NCBI GenBank assembly: GCA_031963415.1
Contig: JASSUI010000001.1
Location: forward strand, 2,604,001-2,668,000
Source of the DNA: JASSUD01 sp031963415
GTDB taxonomy: Bacteria > Pseudomonadota > Gammaproteobacteria > Burkholderiales > Burkholderiaceae
Length of the DNA stretch: 64,000 nucleotides
Direction of reading: 5' to 3'
Shown here: one piece after another, positions 26,673 through 35,227 of the stretch
Numbering within the stretch: the stretch's first letter is position 1
How the letters are laid out: every line of letters starts with the position of its first letter
Notes under the pieces: model-generated
What the model saw: only the letters and a program-made list of their open reading frames with translations
What the model was told of the DNA's origin: nothing
Databases searched by the model: none
Position numbers and translations under genes: made by a program

Positions 26673-26934
26673 AACTGTTTTTATCCTTGAGTATTTGATT
26701 TAGTTATATGTCATTTGCAAAAAAACAAATCTCAAAGGCGCAAGCCAATGAGTTTAGTTATTTGCAGATGCGCAAAATAGCAAAGAAGCCTCAACGGATT
26801 AATAAGGTGAGGACTGTAGCTGCTACTAACGCAAGAAAATAAGAAATTTGCCGTAGTGCGAATGAGTCTAAAAAACATGAACTAAAGTTTTCGGATCATT
26901 AGTCAGATCCGATTTGAGGCCTTAGGACACTTAA
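26673..26934. other. AT-rich spacer
   Basis: This 262-bp spacer lies between the lipase-like and muramidase genes. No gene or strong terminator was recognised, and a separate promoter for the muramidase gene is possible. Confidence 0.25.
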
Positions 26935-28197
26935 TCATAGCCTCGTCACGGGCAGAGGTTCTAAAGGGCGAAGAAGCTCCAAAACAGCCGCCGAATGTAA
27001 ATCACTGTGACCAGCATCCGTAATACGGAGCTGCGCATGAGCCAACTCGCTTGTTCTCTTCGCTGGTTTTCCTCTCTTATTCTCAGCGTCGCCTGCCCTA
27101 ATAATGTTGGCAAGATTCCCAGCACCTGGTATTTCTGACACTCCCCTGAAAAAAGGCGCCCATCTTTCGTGCCTAGCCCTCTTGGCAAAATTGACGAAAT
27201 CGAAACCACCTATTATTGCGGTGAGATCCTTTCCTCCAGAAACATGAAGATAACGCCCCACTTTTTGCTGAATATCTTCAGATGATGGCGCATGGTCTCT
27301 ACGGATTGGTGTGCCTAGGGTAACCAACTGCTCGATGTAACCCTCTGCTGCTTTAAACCTCTTAATTGCCTCAAATGCCACACTGCCTCCATGGCTGTGG
27401 GCAATCACATTGGTAATGATGCCTTTTCTTTTATTTTCAACAATCCTGTTTGCAAGTTCTCGCCCTGCCTCTCTGCGTGCTCTCTTATGATTTTTGCCAC
27501 TCCATTGGAGAGCAATAACGGCTCCCCCAAGTTTTTCACGTACGATATTTGCGTATTCTCCCTTTGGCCTTGTCCATCCATTTTCAGCAGCAGCACCATT
27601 AAAAGTGCCATGGATTAGGATGTTTTCGATCGGACTTTCTAATTCCCCTGGTTTTTTGATAAAGCGTGGAGAGCCTGATAAATATTCCCTTTTGAGGAGC
27701 TTATTATGTATGTATCTCCCCACCCGAGTTTTACCCATCCAGCTATAGGTCATCTGCTCCAAAGTTTCCGGTGAAACAGGTTCTTTTTTAGGTTTATGTT
27801 CCTTTTTCTTTTTGTGATAGCCCAACTGCAAATTGGTTGCCCTAGTTTTTCCTTCCTCACCATAAAGGAATGCAGAGATTTTTCTATGCTGGCTGTATAC
27901 AATATCGCGAAGGCTTACCCCCGGCGTTAGCATTAGCGTTAATATTTGCTTTTCATTGGAGTTACTTTGACTCGTGCCTTCTGAAACAGGTTCTTTTATT
28001 TCTGGTGCATTACCATAATGATTTCTAGAGATATTACTAGAAGGTTTAGGCAAATCAGAGTCACTATACCTGCGAAACTGTCTCATGTAGTCGAAACCAC
28101 TCTGGCCTAGATCATCGCCATCATAGTCCTCATTTACCTCCCGAATTGCGTTCGCTTTCGCAGAACTAGAGCGCAGTTTATCGCTAAGTTGCCTCAT
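26935..28197 (-). CDS. Putative alpha/beta-hydrolase (lipase-like) effector
   Basis: Residues 1-90 are polar and disordered-looking (Ser/Asn/Asp-rich). From residue 185 an alpha/beta-hydrolase appears: oxyanion-type ILIHGTFNG (196-201), nucleophile elbow IAHSHGGS with Ser268, candidate acid Asp324 in GGKDLTAI and candidate His397 in TDAGHSDLH. The elbow reads AHSHGG rather than GHSLGG, as in several secreted phospholipase-type toxins. The ATG at 28197 is chosen because AAGGTG lies six bases upstream; a GTG at 28206 is an alternative. The gene lies in line behind the eCIS genes and two other toxin-like genes, so delivery by the injection system is plausible. Substrate is unknown. Confidence 0.75.
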   Translation of the reverse strand: MRQLSDKLRSSSAKANAIREVNEDYDGDDLGQSGFDYMRQFRRYSDSDLPKPSSNISRNHYGNAPEIKEPVSEGTSQSNSNEKQILTLMLTPGVSLRDIVYSQHRKISAFLYGEEGKTRATNLQLGYHKKKKEHKPKKEPVSPETLEQMTYSWMGKTRVGRYIHNKLLKREYLSGSPRFIKKPGELESPIENILIHGTFNGAAAENGWTRPKGEYANIVREKLGGAVIALQWSGKNHKRARREAGRELANRIVENKRKGIITNVIAHSHGGSVAFEAIKRFKAAEGYIEQLVTLGTPIRRDHAPSSEDIQQKVGRYLHVSGGKDLTAIIGGFDFVNFAKRARHERWAPFFRGVSEIPGAGNLANIIRAGDAENKRGKPAKRTSELAHAQLRITDAGHSDLHSAAVLELLRPLEPLPVTRL

Positions 28198-28338
28198 ATT
28201 TTTCACCTTGAGGTTGGTTGATTATGTATTCAATTTTCTTGGTTATAGATGGACAGTTGGAATGAAACTGTAACAAACAGGGCGTAGTTGAGCTTCCGCC
28301 AACTGAAAATTTGCCAATCGAGGAGCATCGCCCATTTT

Positions 28339-29130
28339 TTAAGTCCTATCAAGATTAAAGTCCGTTGGATTGAGGGTCGCACATTTATATCCATTAACAA
28401 CAGCATTCAGCCAGGCTGGATCATTTGCAAATATCCACTCACCATGGTTCAGTATATATTTTCCATTTCGAGCCCATAAATTCATTTTTCTTCTGAACTC
28501 TTCGACATAATTAGCTGCTTTGCAAACAATTCCAGCCCATGGATCGACAACCCAGCAGCCTTTATAGTCAGAGAAAGCGACATGATCTACGGCTCCTGCC
28601 GGCGTTTGACCAACCAACGTAAAAGCATGAGTACCTTTATTGTCTACTCTATATTGAGCCGCATATCCTCCATTTCGATTGATCATCTGCGCAGCGATAC
28701 CAGACATTTCACCGCAATTACCTGCCCCCATTTCCATAGCGAGGGTAAAGTCATATGGAAATACACCTGATTCCCAAATAGCCTTTTGGATATTGAGCAC
28801 ATAGTCCGCGGCACGCCATTGGCGAGCCTTACTCTCCTCATCGTCAACGCGAACTTTGTTCCCTGACTTAATTCCCTGTTTTCTAAACCGATTTCTCACT
28901 TTTACGTAAGACATACGAGCAAAATATTGATTACGGGCCGCAGCGTTATGATGCAACCAACCTAAGATTTTGGGTAACTGATATCGAGTGGACAATTCCC
29001 CGCATATCGCTCTCCCCCATATTGAATAATCTTCTTCATTACCCTGATCATTTTGCTCTGTTTCTGCATATCTTCCTTGCAACCTTGATCTTTTGCTTGA
29101 TGATTGCTGAGAAATCTTCCTCTTAGACAT
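28339..29130 (-). CDS. Putative Cys-His-Asp papain/transglutaminase-like effector
   Basis: The 263-residue protein starts with a Ser/Lys/Arg-rich disordered segment (MSKRKISQQSSSKRSR). It then shows a cysteine-enzyme pattern: Cys139 in GAGNCGEMSGIAAQM, His168 in GTHAFTLVGQ and Asp196 in GCWVVDPWAG. This order and context match the C-H-D active sites of papain-fold proteases, transglutaminases and deamidases used as effectors by several pathogens. I cannot choose among those activities. AAGGAGACCTC precedes the ATG. It is flanked by the giant toxin gene and the lipase-like gene, all on the same strand. Cargo status is inferred from position and from the disordered leader. Confidence 0.72.
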   Translation of the reverse strand: MSKRKISQQSSSKRSRLQGRYAETEQNDQGNEEDYSIWGRAICGELSTRYQLPKILGWLHHNAAARNQYFARMSYVKVRNRFRKQGIKSGNKVRVDDEESKARQWRAADYVLNIQKAIWESGVFPYDFTLAMEMGAGNCGEMSGIAAQMINRNGGYAAQYRVDNKGTHAFTLVGQTPAGAVDHVAFSDYKGCWVVDPWAGIVCKAANYVEEFRRKMNLWARNGKYILNHGEWIFANDPAWLNAVVNGYKCATLNPTDFNLDRT

Positions 29131-29476
29131 GAGGTCTCCTTTGAAGTCCTTCGTAATAGATTTACTCTATTTCTTTGTTCCTACCTGCTCTTGCTAATGC
29201 GCATTATGTGGATTCCCAACGTATTCAGGTTCGACGACGTGGCCCTAAAAGGAATACACCTAAAATTTACACCGCCTCCTTAACCGCTCGTAAGCATTTC
29301 TCTTTCGCTCGAGCTATTACGGAGGCTAACTTTTGAATAAAGACCTTGAAAGGGCTGGCAATAAAAGCGACTTTGGCCGTTAAGCGGCCGAAGACTTTGT
29401 AGGTGTAGATTCCAGAGCAAGCTTTGCCTCAGAAATTGGAAAAAACGCATTCGGCTAAGCTTGCTGTATGAGACGC
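29131..29476. other. Spacer between effector genes
   Basis: No gene is convincingly present. A 45-codon basic plus-strand stretch (around 29200-29335, QVRRRGPKRNTPKIY) resembles eroded transposase sequence but matches nothing I can name. A small GGCCG/CGGCC stem lies near 29380. Confidence 0.3.
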
Positions 29477-32400
29477 TTAAGACCGCTTATCCTCTGGGCT
29501 AGGTGTTTCCATTTTTATTGTTTTTTCGTTCAACTCTGAGTTAGCTTTCCCTAAAAGCGCGGATTTTCCGTCGCCGAACGCGCTAATTGCTAGGTCACCT
29601 TTGCTTGCCTCTATAGGTTTTGGCAGCTCTCTATGTGAGTCTGACTCCGAAAACGGTGTTTTCTTTAGCTGCAAATTAGAAGCTTTATAGTCTTCTACTT
29701 TTCTATGACCTGCTTTTATTTTTGCTATAGCCTCCGTATACCAACTGGGTTCAGTTAAACGAGTTGCTCCTTTTATCGTAAGCATAGGGTAACAACTATG
29801 TACCGTCGTCGTGCCAAACTGTCGTCGGGCGTCCGATGGACTATCAAAATCTTGGTATTTGATTAATGTCCTGCTGAAAGCTCCTTGATATTTTTTCGCC
29901 CAATCAGACTCAGTCAAATAGAGTGGCTCACTTATTCCTACTTTTTCAAATTGGGCAGCCGTAATATCCACTACATATTTCTCACCATCTTTAATCCCAA
30001 CAATCACAAAATGGTTAGACGCCGAGGAGTCCACTCCGTTGGCCCACAGATACATTCCTCTTACTTTAATATTTTCATCTGTAAAACCATTACTTTTTAA
30101 AAACTCTCTAACTGGGTCAATACTTGACTCGCATTTTTCCTTAGGCTGCTTGATAAACTCACTTTCTTTAAATTTGTCTTTAGCTTTACTACTTAAATCA
30201 TCTAATACACTTTTTACTTCTGGAGAATGCACAGCGTTAGGCGTATCACTAAATTGTCTATAAGATTCCTGCCTTAGGAGTTTTTTGCGCCGTTTCAGCA
30301 GACTACGTGTCATATCTGCCCAACTAATAGGCGCAACGAAAAAGCTAGCCGTTTCTTTTATTACAGTTGTGGCAATAGTTTTCAAATGGGGTTTCACTGC
30401 TTGCATCAGTAGCTTGCGCCGTGCCTGACCTTTAATTTGCTGAATTGCTGCTTGTTGCAATGCTGATTTAGCTGCAAGGACGCCCATCTTACCCGCACCT
30501 ATGAGAGGAATAACCATCATCAATATGGTAAGCGTCGCATCAATGGCATCCGTTATCCACTCCTCTACGCTGGGTTTATACCCTTTGTCTCGAATAAGAG
30601 TTTTAACCATTTTATAAAATGGCACACTATTATTTAGACATTCTTGTAAATAGTCTTCTTTATAGTAAAGACCTTTAAGTATATTCGCCCGAGCCTTGAG
30701 TACCGAAGTTTGTTGCTCTTCTAGAAAAGTCTGTAATCGATTATAGGAATGAGTAGCCCCAGAATCAGCATGCATTTGATACTTTCCAGGTTTTACCACC
30801 CATGAAATTAATTTACTTAACGATCCCGGCAATAACGTGCAATCCCTTAGATTCGATATGACATTGAAATCAGTCCAGTCAAATTTAATTGCACTATTTT
30901 CATGTTCATGGGTTATAAGATCAAAAAATGAATGGGTTGGTCCATTTTTATCTTTTGGGTCGAATTTCTTATACTTTGTGTATTCTTTAAATTCCTCTTT
31001 GCTGATTTCTTTGAAGACAAAATCATTAAACAAAGTACTCAATACATATCTTCTGTCAGATTGGGTTGTGATGAAAAACGCAGTACCATCAGGATCTTTA
31101 CTTAAAAAATCATCCACCACGCTACCAACTTCACCAGAATCAGTGGCGCCATGTTTAGCACTGAAAGCCTCGAGTTTGTAAGTAACTATAGATTTAGGCG
31201 GTCCATCGAGATCGGTTGCTTTCATAGCACCGCTATTTACGATATTTTGCGTAATTAAAGCATGGGCTTCTAGAGAGGCAGATTCCTCGTATTCGGTAAA
31301 TTGCTTGTAATACTTCTCATCTGTCATGATCCTTTTATCCCGCCTCAGGGCAGGAATAGGCCGAAAATGGCCTATACTCCCATCTTCATTTGATTCGGGT
31401 TCATTATTCGGTTCAACTTTTAAATTTGGTTTAATATCATTTAAACCCATCGGATAATCAGGATTGATTCTCTTATCATAGAAGTCAAAAAAATATTTTA
31501 ATTTTAATTCTGACGGCGAGCTTGCTTTATAAAAATCGTTGAGAACAATTTCAGGCGTTAACGTTTTGTCATTTAAATCCGATCTACTCTCTTTTATTTT
31601 ATTGGATACATAAAAATAAGTTATCTCCATCAAACGCAATTTAGTTCCAACACCTTCGTTGATTCCCTTTGCTTCTTCATCGTAGATTTTTTCAGCAATT
31701 TGCATTAACTCATCATCTGTTGCGTTATCTGGAATTAAATGATTTCCTATCTTACCGTTACCTTCCTTACGCAACAGTCGCATCGTTAATACCATATTTT
31801 CCCTGGGCGGCCCTACGTCATATAAATTCTCATATGAATCTCGACCTACCGTAAATAAGTGCTTAACAATCTTTTCAATTCGCTCAAACTGTTTCTTCTG
31901 TTTATTTTTTTCAAGCTCTAAATACTTTTTCTTCCAACGTTTTTTTAATAACGGATTTCTCCCCGTATCTCTGACTTTCTCGATACCGGAAATAAGCTCA
32001 TCATAGACGCCTAAAATGGCTTCTTTACCTTTGTCACTGCGTTTATCATAACGGGACCACAGATCTTGATCATATCCCGCCATAAGCTCCCAAAGAGGTC
32101 TGTATTCTGTACTACGATTCAGTTTTTCAAGCTCAGCCCTGTTACCGCCATAAGTTACATAAGTTATATAGTCATCATAGGCTTGCGTAAATTTTTGCAA
32201 TAAACGCGCTTCCTCTGTAATGACTTTAACAGCTTCATCTGTAGAGGCATTTTGAAGGGGATTAGTTTCAACATAATCACTCTGTTCAGGTTGGCTTCTT
32301 TTCTGCCTTCTATTATTTTCGCTATGAGCAGCGTTGCCTTTTAAATCTGTCACGATATTTTTTATCGCCGCTTGCAACCGACTCTCATCGTCAAATAGAT

Positions 32401-35101
32401 TAGCGTCGTTATCGAGCAGAAGAAGATCGTATATCTCATCCAAAGGGGTTTCATCGCTATTGGAGGTAATCGGTGTCTCAAGCCATTCTTGGATAGACTG
32501 ATGCTGTTCCTCCTCCGGCGGTGGAGTCACTGCTTGATGGGTATAGGCGTTATATCCGACATATCCGGCAGCAGCTAACGAGAGCAAGCCAAGTATCCCG
32601 GTTAAATGCGGATGGGCCTTTAGCTTATTCCACACACCCTCTACTAAATTTTGGCTAAGCTGCGGTTCATCGGTAGTTATCCGGCCTTTATCAAGTAGCT
32701 CTTGATTAGCATGATCGCTATCACTACTCGGCTTATTTTCATTTTTCCCCTCACTGTTTTGGGCGCTGACTAAGCCTTCTTCCGATTCGCGTTCGCTATT
32801 TAAAGCAGATGCTTTGACTTTAGCCGCAGTCTGCTCGTGCGCGCCCTGAATCGCAGCACCAATCAATAGCATGCTAACTAAACCAAGCGCTCCAGCGCCA
32901 GCGCCTAGTACTAAACTCGATCCGCTGTTCTTCGTGCGTTCTTTCTCACTCGGTGCCCTATGCCGAGATTCCTCGGTAATCCCCCGGCGCAACCATGAAG
33001 GGTTTTGGCGACGCCGCTGACCCAACAGCGGAAATAAGGAAGACGGATCAACTATCCGCCCCATGAAATCCTCTATCGCCTCTGCAACCTCAGGCCCTGG
33101 TTTCAATAACTGTGCAGTACCGCGACAAAATTCAAGAAGCGCCGTACCATACGATCCGCCCGAAGGAGTGGACGAAGTTAAGTCCAAACCCGCGTCTTTT
33201 GCGACACCCTGCACACTAGTCCGTATCCACATCGGTAACTTAGATATCGACGGCTCGAGTAAGACCCTGATTTGCTGTTGCAAGTGGGGAGAATTCTTAG
33301 CCACTTCGAGGAGTTTAGCGCCCCAGTCAAACCAACTCTCTTCATTATTCAATTCGCAGAGACTGGCGCCTGCTTTTTTTATCTCTACCAATAAAGGTAC
33401 CCAAGATAGCCCTTCTAGTAATGCCGGCACAATGTTCATTTCCGAGGGCAAGTACGCCATGAGTTTTTCCAACTCCGGTTTCGCTGTGTTGTATTCGCGC
33501 TTGCTGTCTTCAGCTGTGATAATTCCCCATATCTTCCATAACAGCCCTAGTACCGCATAAGAAAAAATTACTGTTTGTCGGGCTGTTTCCACAGGTACGC
33601 CTGTCATGGCATTAACGATCTGTCCAATATGCGAAAAAGGGTTTGTCAAATCTGTCCAAATGGTCGTACCCAGAAACGCAGGCATCTCGCTCCAGCTAGT
33701 TCGCGAATATCGTTCCCAAAAAGCTTTATTGGTTCCCAACTCCACCAGAGATCTACCTACTTGGCCAAAGCCGCTCGCATAATTTACTACTATACTGAGC
33801 GCAACCCCTTGCATTTCAGGCATCTGCGCGACTTCCTTCATGACTGATTGCACAAACGTAGTCCATGTAACCTTAGGATCGGTAGCTTGTACTAACAGAT
33901 TCATCGCAGAGACCATTGTTTTGGACGGTATGAGCTGAGCACGCGCATGGCTAAGCGTGTCACGCAAGTACGCACCTACGCCACTGCCTGGCACAGCTTG
34001 AGCCAATTGCTCGCCAAATTCTGGATCTATAAGCCGCTGCATACTCAGCAAGGTAGTTCTGATGCCTCCTTCTTCGACAGGTAGCTTCTGCATTTCTTGC
34101 CTGCCAAAAGAAAGCATTTGGAAGGCGTTACGCAATTCTGTAGGCGCATACTCCTCGACTAAAGAGGCCACTTCCTCATCTAGTAAAGTGTTCATTAATA
34201 CGGATAGCTGGCCGGATACACTTTTATCTTTTTTCGCCTTCGTAAAAGCGCTCATATACTTCTTAAGCCTAGCTAGCGCTGCTTGAATAGGAGCCGCTTT
34301 GGGCTTCATCTTTTTTATTTTTTTGGGAAGGTCGTGATAAAAGTCCTGTATTGTGGGGATAAGCGCTGAAATCCATGTAGGTAAAGCACCGCTGCGCTCT
34401 AATACTTTAAGAAATGCCTGTGGATCATCCCAAGAAGCTTTTGATAAGGGCAATATCCAGCTACTCCATTCCTGAGCCATCTGTAACCAGTCTCGTATCG
34501 GCCTAAGCGCTTCTGGGAGCACGATGGGTGTCTTGAATGGGGTCGATAATAGGGTCTTCAGCGCCTTTGAAATTGCGTCGATTTTAGGGATTAGCCCATC
34601 GCTTTCGTTTAATCTTTTTTGCAGATCACCCGTTTGTTGAGCTAGATTAAGCGCATCATGAAAGGCATTAAGTAGACTTTGTACTGGGCGGGCCACCTCC
34701 TCGGAAAGACCTAATTTCGGTATGAAATCCATTAGGCTTTCGAGCTTTTTCTGTATAGAAAGTTGCGGATCCTGCAATTCTTTTACTAACACCGCCACTT
34801 GCTGCGCCACGTTTATCTGGTTGCCATAACGCGCCCAAATCGCTTTTCGAAATTCCTCCAATAACCATTGCCCGGCCTGTTCCAACAGTCCATAAACCAG
34901 CGGCAATATGATGCGGCTTGCCGAATCCTGTGGGTCTACCGGTATCTGTGCTGCAAAGACACCTGTGCTCTGTTTACCTGGGGCAGCCTTTTCATCCTGC
35001 GCATTAGCTTCTTCCTCGAGCACCTCTTCTTCATTAGACTGCTGAACCGTTTTTGCCTGTGCAGAAGGGCTGCGATTTTTATGGTCTAATACATAAGTCA
35101 T
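29477..35101 (-). CDS. Giant multidomain toxin with Pasteurella-toxin-like C-terminal deamidase triad
   Basis: The 1,874-residue protein starts after AAGGAAAGCACCC with an acidic, Gln-rich leader. A long helical region (to about 700) follows, then two hydrophobic segments (about 727-748 and 832-855) around a low-complexity linker. A charged helical central part comes next, then a hydrophobic helix near 1515-1540. The C-terminal 230 residues contain Cys1657 (EKCESS), His1697 (SNHFVIVGIKDG) and Asp1712 (VVDITAAQFE). The spacing of 40 and 15 residues is that of the C1165-H1205-D1220 triad of Pasteurella multocida toxin, a deamidase of heterotrimeric G proteins. The last 60 residues are disordered. 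It is the first gene behind the eCIS ATPase, where Afp18-type cargo lies in known systems. Target and activity are inferred. Confidence 0.8.
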   Translation of the reverse strand: MTYVLDHKNRSPSAQAKTVQQSNEEEVLEEEANAQDEKAAPGKQSTGVFAAQIPVDPQDSASRIILPLVYGLLEQAGQWLLEEFRKAIWARYGNQINVAQQVAVLVKELQDPQLSIQKKLESLMDFIPKLGLSEEVARPVQSLLNAFHDALNLAQQTGDLQKRLNESDGLIPKIDAISKALKTLLSTPFKTPIVLPEALRPIRDWLQMAQEWSSWILPLSKASWDDPQAFLKVLERSGALPTWISALIPTIQDFYHDLPKKIKKMKPKAAPIQAALARLKKYMSAFTKAKKDKSVSGQLSVLMNTLLDEEVASLVEEYAPTELRNAFQMLSFGRQEMQKLPVEEGGIRTTLLSMQRLIDPEFGEQLAQAVPGSGVGAYLRDTLSHARAQLIPSKTMVSAMNLLVQATDPKVTWTTFVQSVMKEVAQMPEMQGVALSIVVNYASGFGQVGRSLVELGTNKAFWERYSRTSWSEMPAFLGTTIWTDLTNPFSHIGQIVNAMTGVPVETARQTVIFSYAVLGLLWKIWGIITAEDSKREYNTAKPELEKLMAYLPSEMNIVPALLEGLSWVPLLVEIKKAGASLCELNNEESWFDWGAKLLEVAKNSPHLQQQIRVLLEPSISKLPMWIRTSVQGVAKDAGLDLTSSTPSGGSYGTALLEFCRGTAQLLKPGPEVAEAIEDFMGRIVDPSSLFPLLGQRRRQNPSWLRRGITEESRHRAPSEKERTKNSGSSLVLGAGAGALGLVSMLLIGAAIQGAHEQTAAKVKASALNSERESEEGLVSAQNSEGKNENKPSSDSDHANQELLDKGRITTDEPQLSQNLVEGVWNKLKAHPHLTGILGLLSLAAAGYVGYNAYTHQAVTPPPEEEQHQSIQEWLETPITSNSDETPLDEIYDLLLLDNDANLFDDESRLQAAIKNIVTDLKGNAAHSENNRRQKRSQPEQSDYVETNPLQNASTDEAVKVITEEARLLQKFTQAYDDYITYVTYGGNRAELEKLNRSTEYRPLWELMAGYDQDLWSRYDKRSDKGKEAILGVYDELISGIEKVRDTGRNPLLKKRWKKKYLELEKNKQKKQFERIEKIVKHLFTVGRDSYENLYDVGPPRENMVLTMRLLRKEGNGKIGNHLIPDNATDDELMQIAEKIYDEEAKGINEGVGTKLRLMEITYFYVSNKIKESRSDLNDKTLTPEIVLNDFYKASSPSELKLKYFFDFYDKRINPDYPMGLNDIKPNLKVEPNNEPESNEDGSIGHFRPIPALRRDKRIMTDEKYYKQFTEYEESASLEAHALITQNIVNSGAMKATDLDGPPKSIVTYKLEAFSAKHGATDSGEVGSVVDDFLSKDPDGTAFFITTQSDRRYVLSTLFNDFVFKEISKEEFKEYTKYKKFDPKDKNGPTHSFFDLITHEHENSAIKFDWTDFNVISNLRDCTLLPGSLSKLISWVVKPGKYQMHADSGATHSYNRLQTFLEEQQTSVLKARANILKGLYYKEDYLQECLNNSVPFYKMVKTLIRDKGYKPSVEEWITDAIDATLTILMMVIPLIGAGKMGVLAAKSALQQAAIQQIKGQARRKLLMQAVKPHLKTIATTVIKETASFFVAPISWADMTRSLLKRRKKLLRQESYRQFSDTPNAVHSPEVKSVLDDLSSKAKDKFKESEFIKQPKEKCESSIDPVREFLKSNGFTDENIKVRGMYLWANGVDSSASNHFVIVGIKDGEKYVVDITAAQFEKVGISEPLYLTESDWAKKYQGAFSRTLIKYQDFDSPSDARRQFGTTTVHSCYPMLTIKGATRLTEPSWYTEAIAKIKAGHRKVEDYKASNLQLKKTPFSESDSHRELPKPIEASKGDLAISAFGDGKSALLGKANSELNEKTIKMETPSPEDKRS

Positions 35102-35227
35102 GGGTGCTTTCCTTAATATATTGCGGATAGACGTGTTTTGCTTATTAAGTGGATGCGTTCCTTGTATAGGTCACAAGCAGAGGCAATGCCCTCAAGAATG
35201 CAGTGCTCTTTCTTTGGCTAGCTTAGA

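Noticed and set aside
29375..29400. GGCCG/CGGCC hairpin as terminator
   Set aside because: The stem is only five base pairs, there is no T run, and it is not close to a gene end on the plus strand.
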